Assembly: GCA_025677835.1 (NCBI GenBank)
Contig: JAIXMR010000003.1
Location: 62,001 to 126,000, forward strand
Direction: 5' to 3'
DNA from: Sporodiniella umbellata
Taxonomy: Eukaryota; Mucoromycota; Mucoromycetes; Mucorales; Rhizopodaceae
Length of the DNA stretch: 64,000 bases
How positions within the stretch are numbered: position 1 is the first letter of the stretch; every line of letters begins with the position of its first letter. A model generated the notes under the pieces. That model was not told the DNA's origin and searched no databases. It was given only the letters and a program-made list of their open reading frames with translations. Positions 1-13,049 of this stretch are shown piece by piece. The position numbers and the translations under genes were made by a program.

Positions 1-423
1 CGAAGTCATAGATTCTTCATCTGGTGGATGTTCAAATTTCTCTTGTGAAACGGCTGCTCTTTTGGACTCGCTCACAGACACCGGCCTTGACCGGCGAGAA
101 GAAGATTGACGGTGGTGATGAGAATGGTCGTCCAGTCTTTCTCCAGCAAAGTTACTATAGAGAGAAAAAGTAGAGAGGTTCCTTGCCATTGATATTCGTC
201 TAGCAGGTGAAGCAAAAGAGGTGGTTCGGCTAGAAGACTTTGGCCTCGAGTGAATTTGGCCGGTGGTATTTAGTCGAGTGTTCTGAGGCCGCAAAGCTTC
301 ATTTGATTTTTCGCTTTCCATAAAGTGAGCATGACCTTTCAAAGTCGTGCGGGGAAGCTCTAGAGATCGACTCCTCACCTGTGACAAATCAACAGTCTCT
401 TGAGCATGTTCTTTATTAGACAT
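1..423 (-). CDS. Unknown protein, N-terminal 141 codons (partial)
   Basis: An open frame runs from an ATG at 423 down to the window edge without a stop, so the 3' end is missing. The 141 residues begin MSNKEHAQETVDLSQ and are rich in Ser, Arg and His (SSSRRSRP, HSHHHRQSSSRRSRP), with no hydrophobic segment. This looks like a disordered, probably phosphorylated N-terminal tail of a larger protein. The start is supported by a run of T on the plus strand (A on the coding strand) just before the ATG and a TATA-like site about 90 bp upstream. I do not recognise the family; many fungal transporters, channels and signalling proteins carry such tails. The frame could contain an intron that I cannot see. 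Confidence 0.6.
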   Translation of the reverse strand, partial: MSNKEHAQETVDLSQVRSRSLELPRTTLKGHAHFMESEKSNEALRPQNTRLNTTGQIHSRPKSSSRTTSFASPARRISMARNLSTFSLYSNFAGERLDDHSHHHRQSSSRRSRPVSVSESKRAAVSQEKFEHPPDEESMTS

Positions 424-510
424 TTTTTTTTTTTTTTTTTTTTTTCAGATGTGTTGTTTGTTGTAGGGCTCAGTAAAAATAATAGGTAAGAGAAAGCCTA
501 CCCTCACATT

Positions 511-520
511 GTTTATATAA
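511..520 (-). promoter_or_regulatory. TATA-like box upstream of the 1-423 gene
   Basis: The coding-strand sequence TTATATAAAC lies about 90 bp before the ATG at 423. The poly-T tracts at about 422-445 and 524-551 flank it. Assignment rests on motif and distance only. Confidence 0.35.
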
Positions 521-521
521 G

Positions 522-554
<33 letters not shown>

Positions 555-2637
555 TTACATCCAACCGTTGTCTGAGTTCCTGACGTCAACGTTTCACATG
601 GCTGTCGTACAGTGCCCCTCTTCTGTTCAAGTAATTAAAGAAAGCAGAATAAGGGCATGTTTCACCTCTATATGTAGCTATTCATTTCACCTTTCTCTGC
701 TAAGCAAAGAGAAAAACCGTATCTGCTGGCATGTTAACCTCCTAGAAAAAAAAAAAAAAAAAAAAAAAGGATAGCAAAGAGTTTTAACCGCAATTGAATA
801 AAGTAGTGTCCAAATATGTCATATTGTCGTTTCATCGCTTTTGTCCCTTTTTGTTCTTATTCTACTTTCGCTTTCTGAGGTTAAAACGAGTTGCATGTTA
901 CACGACGTGGAGGAAGAGCTACAGCAGCGGTTGGGAGTGACATCATTTTTTCCATACAAGGCAATTCTTATCCCTCTCCGGAAGATCTCTCTTTCAGTAA
1001 CCATCTTATAGAGCTATATGGAAAGTAAAGTTTGCTGATTTTGAGTTTAGTGTCGTGCAAAAAAAAAAAAAAAAAAAATACATGTTTAACAATGATGTCG
1101 ATTGAGCCAAAAAACAATGTTGTGCTCACGTGTTATGAGCTTCGTTTTTTTTTTTTTTTCCTTGTCGCTTAGCAGTTGCTCAATAAAATTTCGTGACATA
1201 AGCTATTATAGCAAAAAGAAAAAGCCAGTTCTTTATATCTGCATTGCTTCTACAGATTGTTTTTCAGACAAACAGGATATACCACTAGCTCTGACAAAGA
1301 CATTTATTTTTGCCCAGCCTGCTTGATGATTCTCAAAAAGTATTTCTTTACTGGATAAATGTTGAAGCACAGAAAAGCAAAATTTGGTGAATGTGTCGTC
1401 GCAGCCTTGCTATAAAAAGGCGCGGAGTAGCCGTTCTGGCATAGATACAGTAGGTTATATCCTAAATTAGACAGCCTTTTTCTACCAAAAGGCCCCTGAA
1501 CCACCGAGCTTGAAAGGCATTCTACCTTCAAGCGATTTGCTACCCTTTATCTCTCCGTATTGATACCCAAAGACCTTTGTGTTATATATGAACAGGGTTA
1601 TTTTTAAACACTAAATAGAATGCATTGTTTACACAAACTGCTTATGAACCTAATCTGCTCGTCTATGATGCGTTTCATTGTCTCGGTAACTGTGAAATTT
1701 GCGCCTTTATGAATAGACAGAAAAATGTGTTCCAAAACAGATACTATATATTTATGTGCTAACGAAAAATAAGAGAAAATCCGATACTTGACAAGATTTA
1801 AGTAAGCAACTCGTGGCAGTGCTATTGACGCGTACTTGAGACCGAAGTTGATTATAAAAAACTACTGGGTTTAATAGATGGTCAAAGCAACGTCTTGATA
1901 GAAAAAAAGCTCCCCATATGATCGTTCCTATTGCTTGTAAAATCAATTGTAGAAAAAAATGGAATGAAGTTCATGGCGCGACTTTGTTTTTGGATCAATC
2001 GATATTACTGTTGAATACGCAAATATTTTGTACGACATCAAACTCAAAATAATAACTTTAACCTTTTGAAATGACTACACGTACACCAATCAGGCTTAGA
2101 CAATTTACCTCAGAAAATTAAATGCCCGTTCCCCGCTACTCTAATACTGTGCCGGACACCAAACCCCATGTTTAGATGTATGCAGCAATTTTAAAATCTC
2201 GTTCTTTATAAAGAGGTACCCGAAACTAGAACAAAGAAAAAAAAAAAAGCTCGTTGTTTTGAAGCATATGCTTATCGGATCGTGTAGTGTAAGGAAGAAA
2301 GGGGGGGGGGGAGGACAATATGCACACAGCTAGTCAAGGGCTCTGTACCCTATAAACGTCTCGCTAGAGTTCTGAGTACCATACCACTTAAATGTGTCAC
2401 GTCTCTTTTTTTTTTCTTTTTTCTTAAAGCACATCGAAGATAACCTTTTATTGTATTTTGAAATATATAAAATACCAAAATCTAAATATTTTCCTATTCT
2501 CGGTGGCTCTTGCTAAACCAAAGAGAATTGTCACTTTCTGTTGGTTACATCTATATAGAGATTACTTATTTATTATCAAACCAAAGTGAAATGTTACTAT
2601 AAAAGATAGTCTAGCCTAAATTTAAAGTGCCAAGATC

Positions 2638-2678
<41 letters not shown>
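2638..2678. repeat. (AT)n(GT)n compound microsatellite
   Basis: About 27 bp of alternating AT is followed directly by about 14 bp of alternating GT. The same compound arrangement recurs in a kinesin intron at 53339-53392. Confidence 0.95.
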
Positions 2679-4699
2679 TTGTATTTATCAGTGCCATCTC
2701 TTAAAAAGAAAAGGACATTCTAGTAAACCTTTCTCCTTTTGATTCTATAGCTCAGAAAGGGTATCTGTATATCATCTCATATCATTTTCCAAGCGACCTT
2801 ATACATGTACTCTCGAAATAAGAGTCAAACATAGTTACTAGTATAATCAGCAAGTCATAAACTAAACAACTATTTTTCTTTCAGTAAAAATAAAAGTCTT
2901 ATGGCTTTCGTGCTTTTGGTTTTCAAAAAAAAAAAAAAAAAAAAAAAACTATAGAAACATATGCCAGAGTGATATTCTTAGATGTATAGAGATATAAAAC
3001 AATGCCAAACACATGCTTTCTAAAGTAGCAGTACATACTGTATATTGCTAAGCCGTTGATTCTAGGTCTAGTTTTTTATGACCAATCTTTCTTAAAAGTA
3101 GCGTGTGAGACGCAATTATATGCCAGTGTCAAATCCCCCTACTGGCATTTTAGCAGCTAAGTTAAAGAAGCAAGTGAAATACAAATGTTTAAAATACCTA
3201 TTAAATTAATTTTATCTTTAATTATATTCTTGCTTTTATAGAGATCAATAAGGTTGATGAAAAAAACTATCATATGCTGCATTTTTTTCAATGCAGCTCT
3301 ATATAAACAAACAATATCTCTGCTCTTGTTTTTAATATCAAATTGTTTAACAGTAACTAATAGTTTATGGTAAACTCTCAATCCAATAAATATAGTGTTG
3401 CTCTTATACGGCTCACATAAAACGCACTTTGTCTAATAGATTTAGTACATTTTTTTTTATTTTGTTTTATGAAACGAAGTTTAGTACCTTCTATGTAATC
3501 AGTATTTTTGTGTTGTTTATTTATTGTATTAACATGAACCAAGTATGAAATGCAAAACCCCAGCTATATATGAAAACTAGGAAAAAATTGCCAAGTTTAA
3601 CTGAAATCAGTATTTACATTATTTAATGGGATATGTCCAACTAAACCCACAAATACAAGGAAGGGATAAAAAGCAAGCAAATAGGCGTAACACATTAAAA
3701 GTTGTAGTGTAATTAGTGTTCCCAAAAAGTCAATTCTAAAAAAATGTGCTACAGTGGATAAGGCCAACTACAACCACAAAGTTATTTTCTATACATGCTT
3801 TACTATATATGCCTAACAGTTTGACAAAAGTCGAGAAAAAGCCCACCCCAAAGACTTTTGGACTTATTTATTTTATTTACATTATGATCTTTAACTTTTT
3901 GTATTTGCTAAAATAAAATATAATGCGCTTTTTATTTCTTTTTACATTATAATATTTCAAAAAGCCTTATTTTGTCTTGGCTTCATAAGCTGAACTTGAG
4001 ACATATACAAAGAGAGAGAAGTGCATACGGTTGTACTCACATCGTCGGTAAAGCCTATTTTTACAATATGTTTGTTTTTTTCTTTTCTCAACTGTGCAGC
4101 GCTTCTTTGTACAAGAAGGTCTATTCGTTTACAAATACGTCTTTAGAGCCCCAAAAATTGAAGACAGCAAGAAATTCGATCTTTTTTTCGTATGAAACTA
4201 AATTTGCCTTACCTACAAACTCGGTTTTAACTTGTTTACAGCATTTTTTGTTTATATTAGTGGCTCATATAGTGCTTTTATACCTACCGTCTATACACTT
4301 ACCCCATATAAAGGTTTCAAAACAGTGTACATATGCTCTGAACGCAAAGAGACTTTTTTTTTTTTTTTTTAGCTGTTCCTTTGTTTATAGCCCCCTCCCC
4401 TGCTTTTTTCCAATCAATGCAAGCATCTATTGACATCTGTCAAATGACACGTCTACCTAGGTTCTATGCAGTAGTTGTTTTTCAAATCCCCTGAAATCTT
4501 GAAGACTCCAACCCTTTTCCCTTTTGACTAAAGGGCTTATTTGAAAGAAATGCATACTTCTGTAAGCTTGTGATACCAAGACTGCCTATTTAGATTAGCT
4601 CTCTTTTTTTTTTTTTTTCTATTGATGAAATAATAAAAAATTGAAAATTAGCCCGTTTTTGTTTTATTTTATTGTTTGAGGTGCATAATCTGTCCGGTC

Positions 4700-6670
4700 A
4701 TGTCTGATTCAAAGACATTAGACACTTTGATTAGATGGTTCAATGACAACCGAATTCATTGGAATAAGGGAGGTTTATGTATTACAGAAAAAAACGGCAC
4801 CTTTAGCATCTATGCGTCAAAAAACTTGCAGCGAAATGAAACAAGTAAAACAAGGCAATTTAAGGCATTCTGCGTGTAAGACTAAACTCATGATTAGTTG
4901 CCAAGATACCAAAAGAAAGCGTTCTCTCAATAAAAACCTGTGGCATTGCCAACATTTTAGAAGAATCGGAATTGAGAGGCAGCAGCCCTCTAGCTCTGGC
5001 AGTTTTATACGAACTGGCACAGAATGAAAATTCGCCTTGGTATGGTTATCTTCAGGCACTTCCTAAGAAAAGAGAAGATCTTCCTATGTTTTGGCAAGAG
5101 AAAGAGAAAGCCTTATTCAAGGGTACCTTTTTGGAGGCTCCTGTTTTTAATGATATGGTAAATTGGGCTGGAGCTTTGTTTGTATCAGTATGAATTAATT
5201 AATTATGTATAGGATGATATCCGAGACGACTACCAAACACTGATTGAGCCTTTGCTAAAAAAACACCCTTATATCTTTAAAAGAAGTCAGCAAAGCGATC
5301 CCTATTCTTTTGAAAAGTTTGTCAGGGTATCAACTTTAATTTCTTCTCGTGCATTTGAAGTGGATGCTTATCACGAAAAAGGTCTGGTACCATTTGCTGA
5401 TCTCTTTAGTCACTGTGTAAAAAAAGAGCATGTTCATTTTGAAGCCGAGTTCGAGGTGTGCGAGACATGCGGTGCCCTAGATTATTGTGAGCACCATTAT
5501 CTGGATTTACTCGATGAAGAATCAGAAGACATAGGTATACTAGACGACACGGTCGAACATACAACAGAATGCATGTCGGATGAAGCAATGGACGAGTCGG
5601 ATGACTCGGAAGATACCAGGCTGCCTGATTTAGAAGAGCTAGAAAGTCAAAATGTCGATTTTTATGATACTAACCAAGAGAATGAAAGGAAAGACTACTG
5701 TAATATCGTTTTGGATTGCGACGTTGAAAAAGGACAGGAAATATTCAATACCTACGGAGACCTAACTAGTGCTGAACTTTTAAGTAAATATGGTTTTTGC
5801 TTTGAAAACAACTCAAACGACGAAATCGCCATAAGTGAGGATAATATCAAGGAGTATTATATCACTCTTACTGCTAAGCATCTCCAGTCAAAGTATCCTG
5901 GTGTATCTGATGAGAAGCTAGAGGAAATGGCTGCTGAGGAAAACAGCCGTCGATGCAAGTTTTTCTATATGAATGAAAAAGCACTGTTCTCTGAGAACGA
6001 ATGCAAACTTGGTCACGAAGACTGCCACAATAGCAATGCTTATACTGGCGAAGGAGTTGCCAGGGAAGAGATTAGCGAAGAGGGGCTAGAAGAGTTCGAA
6101 GAGGCTGAAGATGACGAGGGTACTATTGACGACGACTATACAGGCGAAAAACAAGAATCCCATAGACTTTATTCCATCAATTCCGATGGGCTTTTTGAAG
6201 ATAGAGTGATCTATCTACTTCATATCTTGCTTATAGAGGAGGAGCTCTTTGAAAAATTTACTCATGATATCAGCAACGCACTTCAGTACTTTGAAGAGCT
6301 AGCCAAGCCACTAGAAAAAAAACGGAAAACGCCAAACCAAACAACTCTCTATGTTTATGAAGCATGTTATGTTCTTGCAAACTTCAAGCGTACTGAATAT
6401 TTTGAAGACGACAATGAATGGAAACCTATTGAAAGCGAATTTGAAGAGCGTAATCAGGTAGAGATCCATTAGACAAAAAGAAAAGCCTTTTTATATCTGA
6501 CATCTACCCTACAGGTTCCCGAGGGCTCTAGAAAATATTATGCTTTGACATATCGTATTAACGAAAAGAGAATTGTTGAGAAATGTACAGAGCATTATAG
6601 CTTTCTGGTTGAAGAATGCGCTACAACTCTTACCTCTGATATTGAATCAGTAAAAAAGCAGAGAAAGTAA
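4700..6670 (+). CDS. SET-domain protein lysine methyltransferase (Rkm3/Set10-like)
   Basis: Model: join(4700..4844, 4898..5157, 5213..6457, 6515..6670), 601 aa. All three introns are GT-AG; the first holds the branch-like ACTAAAC. The protein shows the split SET layout of the SETD6/RKM group that methylates ribosomal proteins such as large-subunit L proteins: an N-terminal SET half with GGLCITEKNGTFSIYASKNL followed by IPKESVLS, then SRAFEVDAYHEKGLVPFADL, and after a long insertion KGQEIFNTYGDLTSAELLSKYGF, which contains the Tyr and the NTYGD core of the AdoMet pocket. The insertion includes a Cys/His cluster, CETCGALDYCEHH, and very acidic stretches. The C-terminal half is a helical substrate-binding (Rubis-subs-bind-like) region. 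The start is the first ATG of the family-like N terminus. The Cys-rich insertion suggests the yeast Rkm3 / fission-yeast Set10 branch; that assignment is from memory and less certain than the SET call. Confidence 0.88.
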
Positions 6671-9456
6671 GTCGTGTATATCCCCTTTTGTTATTATTTG
6701 TAAGCTTTTGTTTGATAGTTAGATTACTTTCAATATGTAAATATATTTTTAAACCTTTTCCTGTTTCCCTTTCCTTTTTGATCCCATCAAAAGCCACTTT
6801 CTTAACTTGAAAGGATCGACGAAAAAAAAAAAAAAAAAAAAAGTTTATAATAAACCAGACTGACATTGAATACTGTCTTTCTCATTGAGGTAATCAATCC
6901 TTGATTACTAAACTAATTTGCTTTTTGAAGCTGAGCCTTTACTAAAAGTGTCGAAGCATAGTTGAAAACAGTGAAGATCCTCTGAGACGGTTGTTTTTAC
7001 ATTAGAAAAAAATAGGCTTTGATAACAAAAATGTCCCTAGTGCTTTAGGGTTGTTTTTGGAATAGTCCGCTTTAACTAATTGCACTTTTTTCTTACCTAG
7101 AAAGCATTTGTGTTTAAAGCAGCATACATGGATAGGTCTAGTGAGATCCAGTTCATAATAAAGTAGTCTATCACTCTATATCTCTTTATAGGGGCTTTTT
7201 TTTTTTTTTAAAAAAAAATAACGTTTCTGTTTCTATTTTTGACTAACTTTTTAAGAAAAAGCGAGACATAGCGTGGCTGTTTCAATGCAAACACAGCGAA
7301 ACAAATTTAAGCTGTTGATTCAGATTATAGCTATCGAGAAACTTTGGTTTACATAGACAATTACTTGTATCAAAAACTAAAGGTGGGTCTGTGGTGTGCC
7401 GATGTGACTTTGAAAACTACCCAAATATAGAAAATAACAAAATTCAACAATCCAATGTTGGCTACTATCTTATTTCTAAACTCCCTGGGGCGGCGTTTTT
7501 TTTTTGAAAGACAAACAGGGGATAAGCTATGTCTATAAGGCTTTATAAAAAAAAAAGACAGGCACAACTGATTGAGACAGTGTAACTATCGGAGGCCGTA
7601 TTACAGTTACATATTGTCGGTAAGCTTTTGTGGCTTTTCAAGCTGTTGATCCAGTATAAAACCGAGGGTTGTAAAGACAATAGCCACGTTTGCCTAAAAC
7701 ACTTGAGGACATTGCTAATGTAACCGGATGTTCAAAACATTGTTATTGGTCTCTTGCTGACTGGTTTTTTTTTTTTTTCCTATATCTACTATTTCTCTAA
7801 ATTCAGACCTATCAGGAACAGCCCCTACTATTAATCTGTCCAAACCAATAGTCTTGCTTCAAACCATGATGGGAAGTGGACTTTCAAGTTAATGAAATAT
7901 AGCTCGTTTACCATGCTTCTTTTCAATAGTAAAAATAAAATGAAACGCGGGGCAGGTCAAGGCGATACAGCACTGTTGTGCAATCTTTCAGCGTACAGGC
8001 CTATAGACCAAAGCGAATTTTCTTCGGCAAAATGATTAATTCCCGAGTTTACTCACAAAAAAACGTGTGCAAATGGTTTGTTTTCCGACACACTATAAAC
8101 ACTAATTATAGCGTATTCCACATTTGTAGCCATCCGTCAAAATGGGTGGCGTTTGTCTCGTATCTCCACAAAGCTGCCAAATTGAAAGAAAAAGAAAAAA
8201 AAAAGCTGGGAAAAAAAAACGCCAAAGGAGAAAAGACAAGAAAAAATTGAATTGTTGAGCAAAACTGAATAAAACAGTACGACCCGCACTTCTCAGCTTT
8301 TTTTCTAATTAATTTACTTTTCCTTAATAAACAAGCGCCAAACATATGCAGTGTGTATGCAACAGAACAATAGTGCTCTGTTTTCAAATGCAACTCTAAT
8401 TCCCCAGAAAAAAAAAAAAAAAAAAAAACCAAAACAACGACAGCCAAAAAGATGGAGAGAATCAATTCAACCTGTATTCCATAATATGACCTTTTACTGT
8501 TCATATTTCCTTATATTCCTTTTTTATATGAAACAGCTACTGGGCGGATTCTGAAAGACTCTGAAAAAAAAAAAATGTAACTTCAAATTGAAAAGTATGG
8601 CCAGTTGAATTTGAGCTCTTCTTCTGGAAGGGTAATTCATCTGTCCCCAGTCCAATGATGAGCTCTGTCCTGAGAGATCATGTGCCTAAAAAATAATATA
8701 AAAGCAGGCGGAGGAACAAAAGCGGCCTTTTTGTGTTTTTCATTTTTCCTTGGAATCTATTGCGGATTATAAAACGTCACTGTAATTTTGTTTTAAATTG
8801 ATCGATTGGTGTAACTAAAAATTCACACACTTGTTAACATATTTACTTCCAGTGAACCCTTTTCCCCCCTCTTCTGACACCATTCCGTTATTTGTCTTTA
8901 ACTTGGTAATTTCTGGACACAAACAAACTTGAAAAAGTAAAATTGATTCCATAAAACATAAGCTACAAAACGGAGGAAATTCCAAAAAGGGAGGGAGACC
9001 TCTATAGAACGAAACTCTGAGATTTTACCAGCTGTTGACGTATTCTAACCGGGAAACAACAGGTAAAAAAAAAAAAAAAAGAGGGGAGGGGAAAGCAACA
9101 GTGAATCCCAAATGGGACATTTCCAAGATATTAGCAGCGGCTCAGAATTCTTTTCAATGATAAAGCAAGCAAAGCAGTCATAACAACCAGGCTTATCGCT
9201 TTAAGCTTGCGTAGATTAACTGATTGTATCTTATCCAGCGTGTAACTTTGAAAACGAGATAAGGTTTAAAAATTGCCCTCCGTTCAGGGTTATTTATGCC
9301 GTGGGAAATAAAACTACATGGAACCAATCAAATGTCTTGATTTGAAATGAATTGAATCAGAGAACAGTAAATTGAGTTTAAAAAAAGATATTTAAGTACC
9401 CTTCATTTTCCAGTCAGGAAAACAAAAAAAAAGTTTTTCTTTCTTCCAACCTACTT
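6671..9456. other. 2.8-kb spacer, no gene recognised
   Basis: Only short frames without domain resemblance occur, including 7978-8250, which is Lys-rich and ends in low complexity. Poly-A/T tracts lie near 6821, 7199, 8408 and 9065. A TATAAAAG-like site near 8698 is followed by no ORF that I can support. The last few hundred bases should contain the promoter of the transporter at 9457. Confidence 0.55.
9389..9396 (+). promoter_or_regulatory. TATA-like element of the AVT-type transporter
   Basis: TATTTAAG lies about 60 bp before the ATG at 9457, followed by a T/C-rich leader. The position fits a core promoter; the motif is imperfect. Confidence 0.4.
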
Positions 9457-10854
9457 ATGAACACCGCGGAAATAAAAACCGGATCAACCCCATCTTCCCT
9501 CAATAACGAAAAGCACGCCGAAAACCACTATGACGCATCTTTATGTGAAGAGCAAATTGAGCATGTCCCCCAGGGAACTGCTTCCCCTGGAAAGGCATTG
9601 TTTATGTTACTAAAAGCCTTCATCGGTACAGGTGTCATTTTCTTACCAGGATCGTAAGTTGGCAAAAAAAAAAAAAAAAATTGAGACGTAAAAGTTAATT
9701 GTCTTTAATTTAGCTTCATCAACGGAGGTATCGTTCTTTCGGTTATTCTTATGGTTATCTTGGGAAGTCTTTGTCTTGTCGCCTTCCAGCTTTTAGTTGT
9801 CGCTCAACGCCAAGTAGGCGGCTCATACGGAGATGTGGCTAAACATTTGTATGGCACGCCTGTTAAAGTCTTGATTGAGTTCTTTTTGTGTATTTCTCAG
9901 ATTGGCTTTGTTTCATCTTACTTTATTTTCATTTCTCAAAACATTGGTCTCGTTGTCAACGCTCTGAATAACTGCAACGCCCCCTTTGATCCAAAGTATT
10001 ATATCTGGATTATCCTCGCTCTTATTATTCCCGTTTGTTGGGTTCGTAAAATCGCTCGTCTTTCCTGGATTGCTATCGTAGCCGATACCTTTATTGCATT
10101 CGGTCTTATTTGTGTTCTTTACTTCACTTCAGACCAAATTGCTCACCATGGCGTAGGAAACAACATCATCATGGTCAACAGTAATGACTTTGCTTTCATG
10201 ATTGGTACGGCTGTATTTTCTTACGAAGGTATCGGTATGGTGGTACCCGTCATCGAAGGTATGAAAAACCCTGAAAAGTTCCCTAGAGTCTTGAACATTG
10301 GTATCTTTATCTGTACTCTTGTTTTCACTTTAATTGGTGCCATCGGTTACATCGCTTACGGCGATATCACCCAAGCTAGTGTTGTTGCTAACATTCCTCA
10401 TGGCGCTCTCTCTACAACTGTTCAAATCTTATACGCTTGTGCTATGATCTTGACTTCTCCCTTCATGCTTTACCCTCCCCTCACCATCCTTGAGAAGGCT
10501 CTGTTCGGAAAACGCTCTGGACAAAGAAGTTGGAAAATCAAATGGCTTAAAAACTGTGTCAGATCGCTTGTTCCCTTGGTCTGTGCTGCTATCAGTTTCG
10601 GTGTTGGTGCTGCTAATCTTGACAAGTTCGTATCATTAGTCGGTTCTTTCGCCTGTTTGCCTCTTTGTTTCATTTTCCCTGGTCTCTTCCACCTTAAGAT
10701 CACCAAAAACCGTTACTTGAAGATTGTTGACATTGTCCTCATTGCTTGGGGTTTCGGTATCATGGTCTATACAATGTATGTCATCATTAACTCTTGGATT
10801 CACCCTGCTACTCGTAACAGCGTTGTCTTTGATGTGAACCATTGTTCTGTTTAA
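9457..10854 (+). CDS. Vacuolar-type amino-acid transporter (AAAP/SLC36, AVT3/4-like)
   Basis: Model: join(9457..9653, 9714..10854), 445 aa, with one GT-AG intron containing an A-tract. After a soluble N-terminal tail of about 45 residues comes the first membrane segment with the family signature LLKAFIGTGVIFLPGS, and then about ten more hydrophobic segments. Other diagnostic stretches are QVGGSYGDVAKHLYG, WIIVALIIPVCW-like TM4, the FSYEGIGMVVPVIEGMKNP block and a C-terminal FPGLFHLKI. In yeast, Avt3 and Avt4 export neutral and basic amino acids from the vacuole; animal SLC36 members are proton-coupled lysosomal carriers. The short N-terminal tail is closer to Avt3/SLC36 than to Avt4. The start is the first ATG, with a TATA-like element about 60 bp upstream. 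Substrate is not readable from the sequence. Confidence 0.93.
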
Positions 10855-13049
10855 TTTCTGGGAAGAAAAAAAAAACGGTTGACCCGCTTTCTTATTTTGT
10901 AAATAGTTAAAGTTAATGTATTATATCCTCTTCCCCCACATTCTTCGCTTATAGATAAAAATATACAAAAAATAAATGAACTATTTTTCTTTTTAAAAAC
11001 AATTCTACTTTTTTTTTTCGAATAGGATCCTCATTAAACTATACAATTATAGCATATTTAAACACATTTGAAACGTTTATACAATGTAGACATGTCACTA
11101 CAACAGTTACATATTTCTTCAGAGTCCTTGATTAATTCTTGTAACCAAAAAAAGAAAAAAAAAAGAAAGGTTTGCGCTTGAATATAGAGCAGAGGCGTGT
11201 TTTTGCACGTCAGTTATATATACTTGTATAGCTCTTAACTCTTGGATTTTACATCGCGTCTTTATAACGCGGAATTAAGACTAACGATACTATCTTTTCA
11301 GTCTATAAACGTCACAGCGCTCCGTCAATATATCCTTATTTGTTTTTTCTTGTAGCAAAAATAGTCGAACAAAATCGTAATATGGTCTGTCAAAACCATA
11401 TAAAGCTCAGAATTTTATGTTTAGCTATTGCTTCAGGGTGCAAAAATCACTTGAACATGAGTTATGTCGTTTTTTATACAAAATAAATTTTAAATTGTAT
11501 TTCTGTAAATTGAAAACCAGTCTTTTCTTGAAAAGCATCACTAGCTTTTTTTTTGTTGAATCGGTAATAAAATAGAGCAACAGGATGCTAGTCTTTATGT
11601 TGATAAGCAATTGTCGTAAAAAATATAGTTGGCATTTTATTGTTGCGAAAAATCGTAATTTTAAATTCGCAACTATAAAGCATGGGGCCTAGCGCGTCCT
11701 TATAATATGAGGAAAACTAAGGCCTCTCATTTTTATAGACAGAGTGTGCTAATTAATGAAAAGCCATGTTTGTTTGAATAAAAAAGCAATAGACTACACA
11801 TATAGAATCTAAATAATAAAAAATAAGATGAGTACAACAGACAGTGTTTTGAACTGTACTAAATTCTTTCAAACCCGGAATCCAAACAAGATTGTTGGAG
11901 TAACCTTACTGCAATACTAGCCAAGTTATCTCTATGGCATCTAAAAAAAAGCTCTGTATAAGAACAGTTTTTATAATAAGGCTCTATAACTGTCTATCAG
12001 TCAAACTAAAAACATTATAAAAACAAGCTTTTGAAGTTCTACAATAGTTTGGTTCTATCACAAAAGACGGCTTAACTTATAGCCATTGGCTAAGATATAT
12101 TACAGCACTAGCCTCATCTAAAAGTCCAGTACTTTTGTTTTTACTCGCTTCATGATGGAAGATTGGTTTATTGTTGCAAGAACGCTTGATTTATAACCTT
12201 GTTATCCACTGGCTGGGATGTTTATATATTTAAAGGCGTTCTAGTTGGGCAGATTCTGCAACTTCTAGTTGTTTCTTTTTTTTTTTTTTTTTAGTAGTGG
12301 GGCTTTTTCTTTCATTTTTCTGTTATAGTATACTCAAGTATATATAAATGGGAGACCGAGTTTTCGGACATGCTTAAAAGACGGGCCATATTTTTGGAGT
12401 TGAGTGCTCTGTTCAACAAAGTACGGTTAACAAAAAACATATGTGGGGCAAAATGAAGTCATCTGTCTTACCATCTCCAACTGATCCTCGGATTAACAGC
12501 GAAATAATACTTAAAAGGCGTTCTTTCCGATAACATGTCTTAAAATAGATGAGACTTATCCCGCTCAACACAAAATCATTAGCATTTAAATTACTCTAAA
12601 AACCAAGTCTCTATTTTCGAAGCTTGAAAATATAAAAGTCGGTATTTGCTTCTAAATTCATTTTTGAAATTATTGTATATACACGTTTAAATTTCTCAAC
12701 TAATAGACACACTTTGCAGCTTTCTCTCTTCTGGCCTTTGCTTACACATGGACGTCGTGGCTTAATTTGAATCTGTAGCTAGATCGATTGTCAACTCTTT
12801 AATAATGTTTCGTTTTTCTTTCTTCAAGCATACTACATCATGAAATTACAGATACCAACTTCTTTTAACTGTATTTCCTTTTGTTAAAAGCAAACTGATA
12901 GTATTTTAGAACTGACAGGAGTTTTATGTAAAAACTAAATTACTTTTATTAGGTCGATTTCAAGTACGAGTCCATTTGATGCTGTGTTTTTATCATTGAA
13001 CACAGAGCATAGGTTTCTATTTAGAAGGGGATCGCAATCGGTAACATTG
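10855..13049. other. 2.2-kb spacer, no gene recognised
   Basis: A/T-rich sequence downstream of both flanking genes (transporter on plus, TTI2 on minus), so it should hold two 3' ends. The frame at 11425-11610 on the minus strand is low-complexity and not supported. A poly-T tract lies near 12276. Confidence 0.55.

Larger units (their letters stand above)
424..4699. other. 4.3-kb A/T-rich spacer, no gene recognised
   Basis: No coding frame here looks like a protein. The longest, 3972-4433 on the plus strand, has a TTG start and low-complexity Phe/Leu/Tyr runs and no recognisable domain. The stretch carries long homopolymers (poly-T at 422-445 and 524-551; poly-A near 750, 1060 and 2925), an (AT)n(GT)n microsatellite at 2638-2678 and a poly-G run near 2301. 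No tRNA boxes were found. Confidence 0.6.

Noticed and set aside
819..1004. Minus-strand frame starting MVTEREIFRRGIRI
   Set aside because: Short, no domain, no promoter or splice signals; likely chance.
3972..4433. 153-codon plus-strand frame
   Set aside because: It begins at TTG, is low-complexity (Phe/Ser/Leu runs from T-tracts) and shows no domain.
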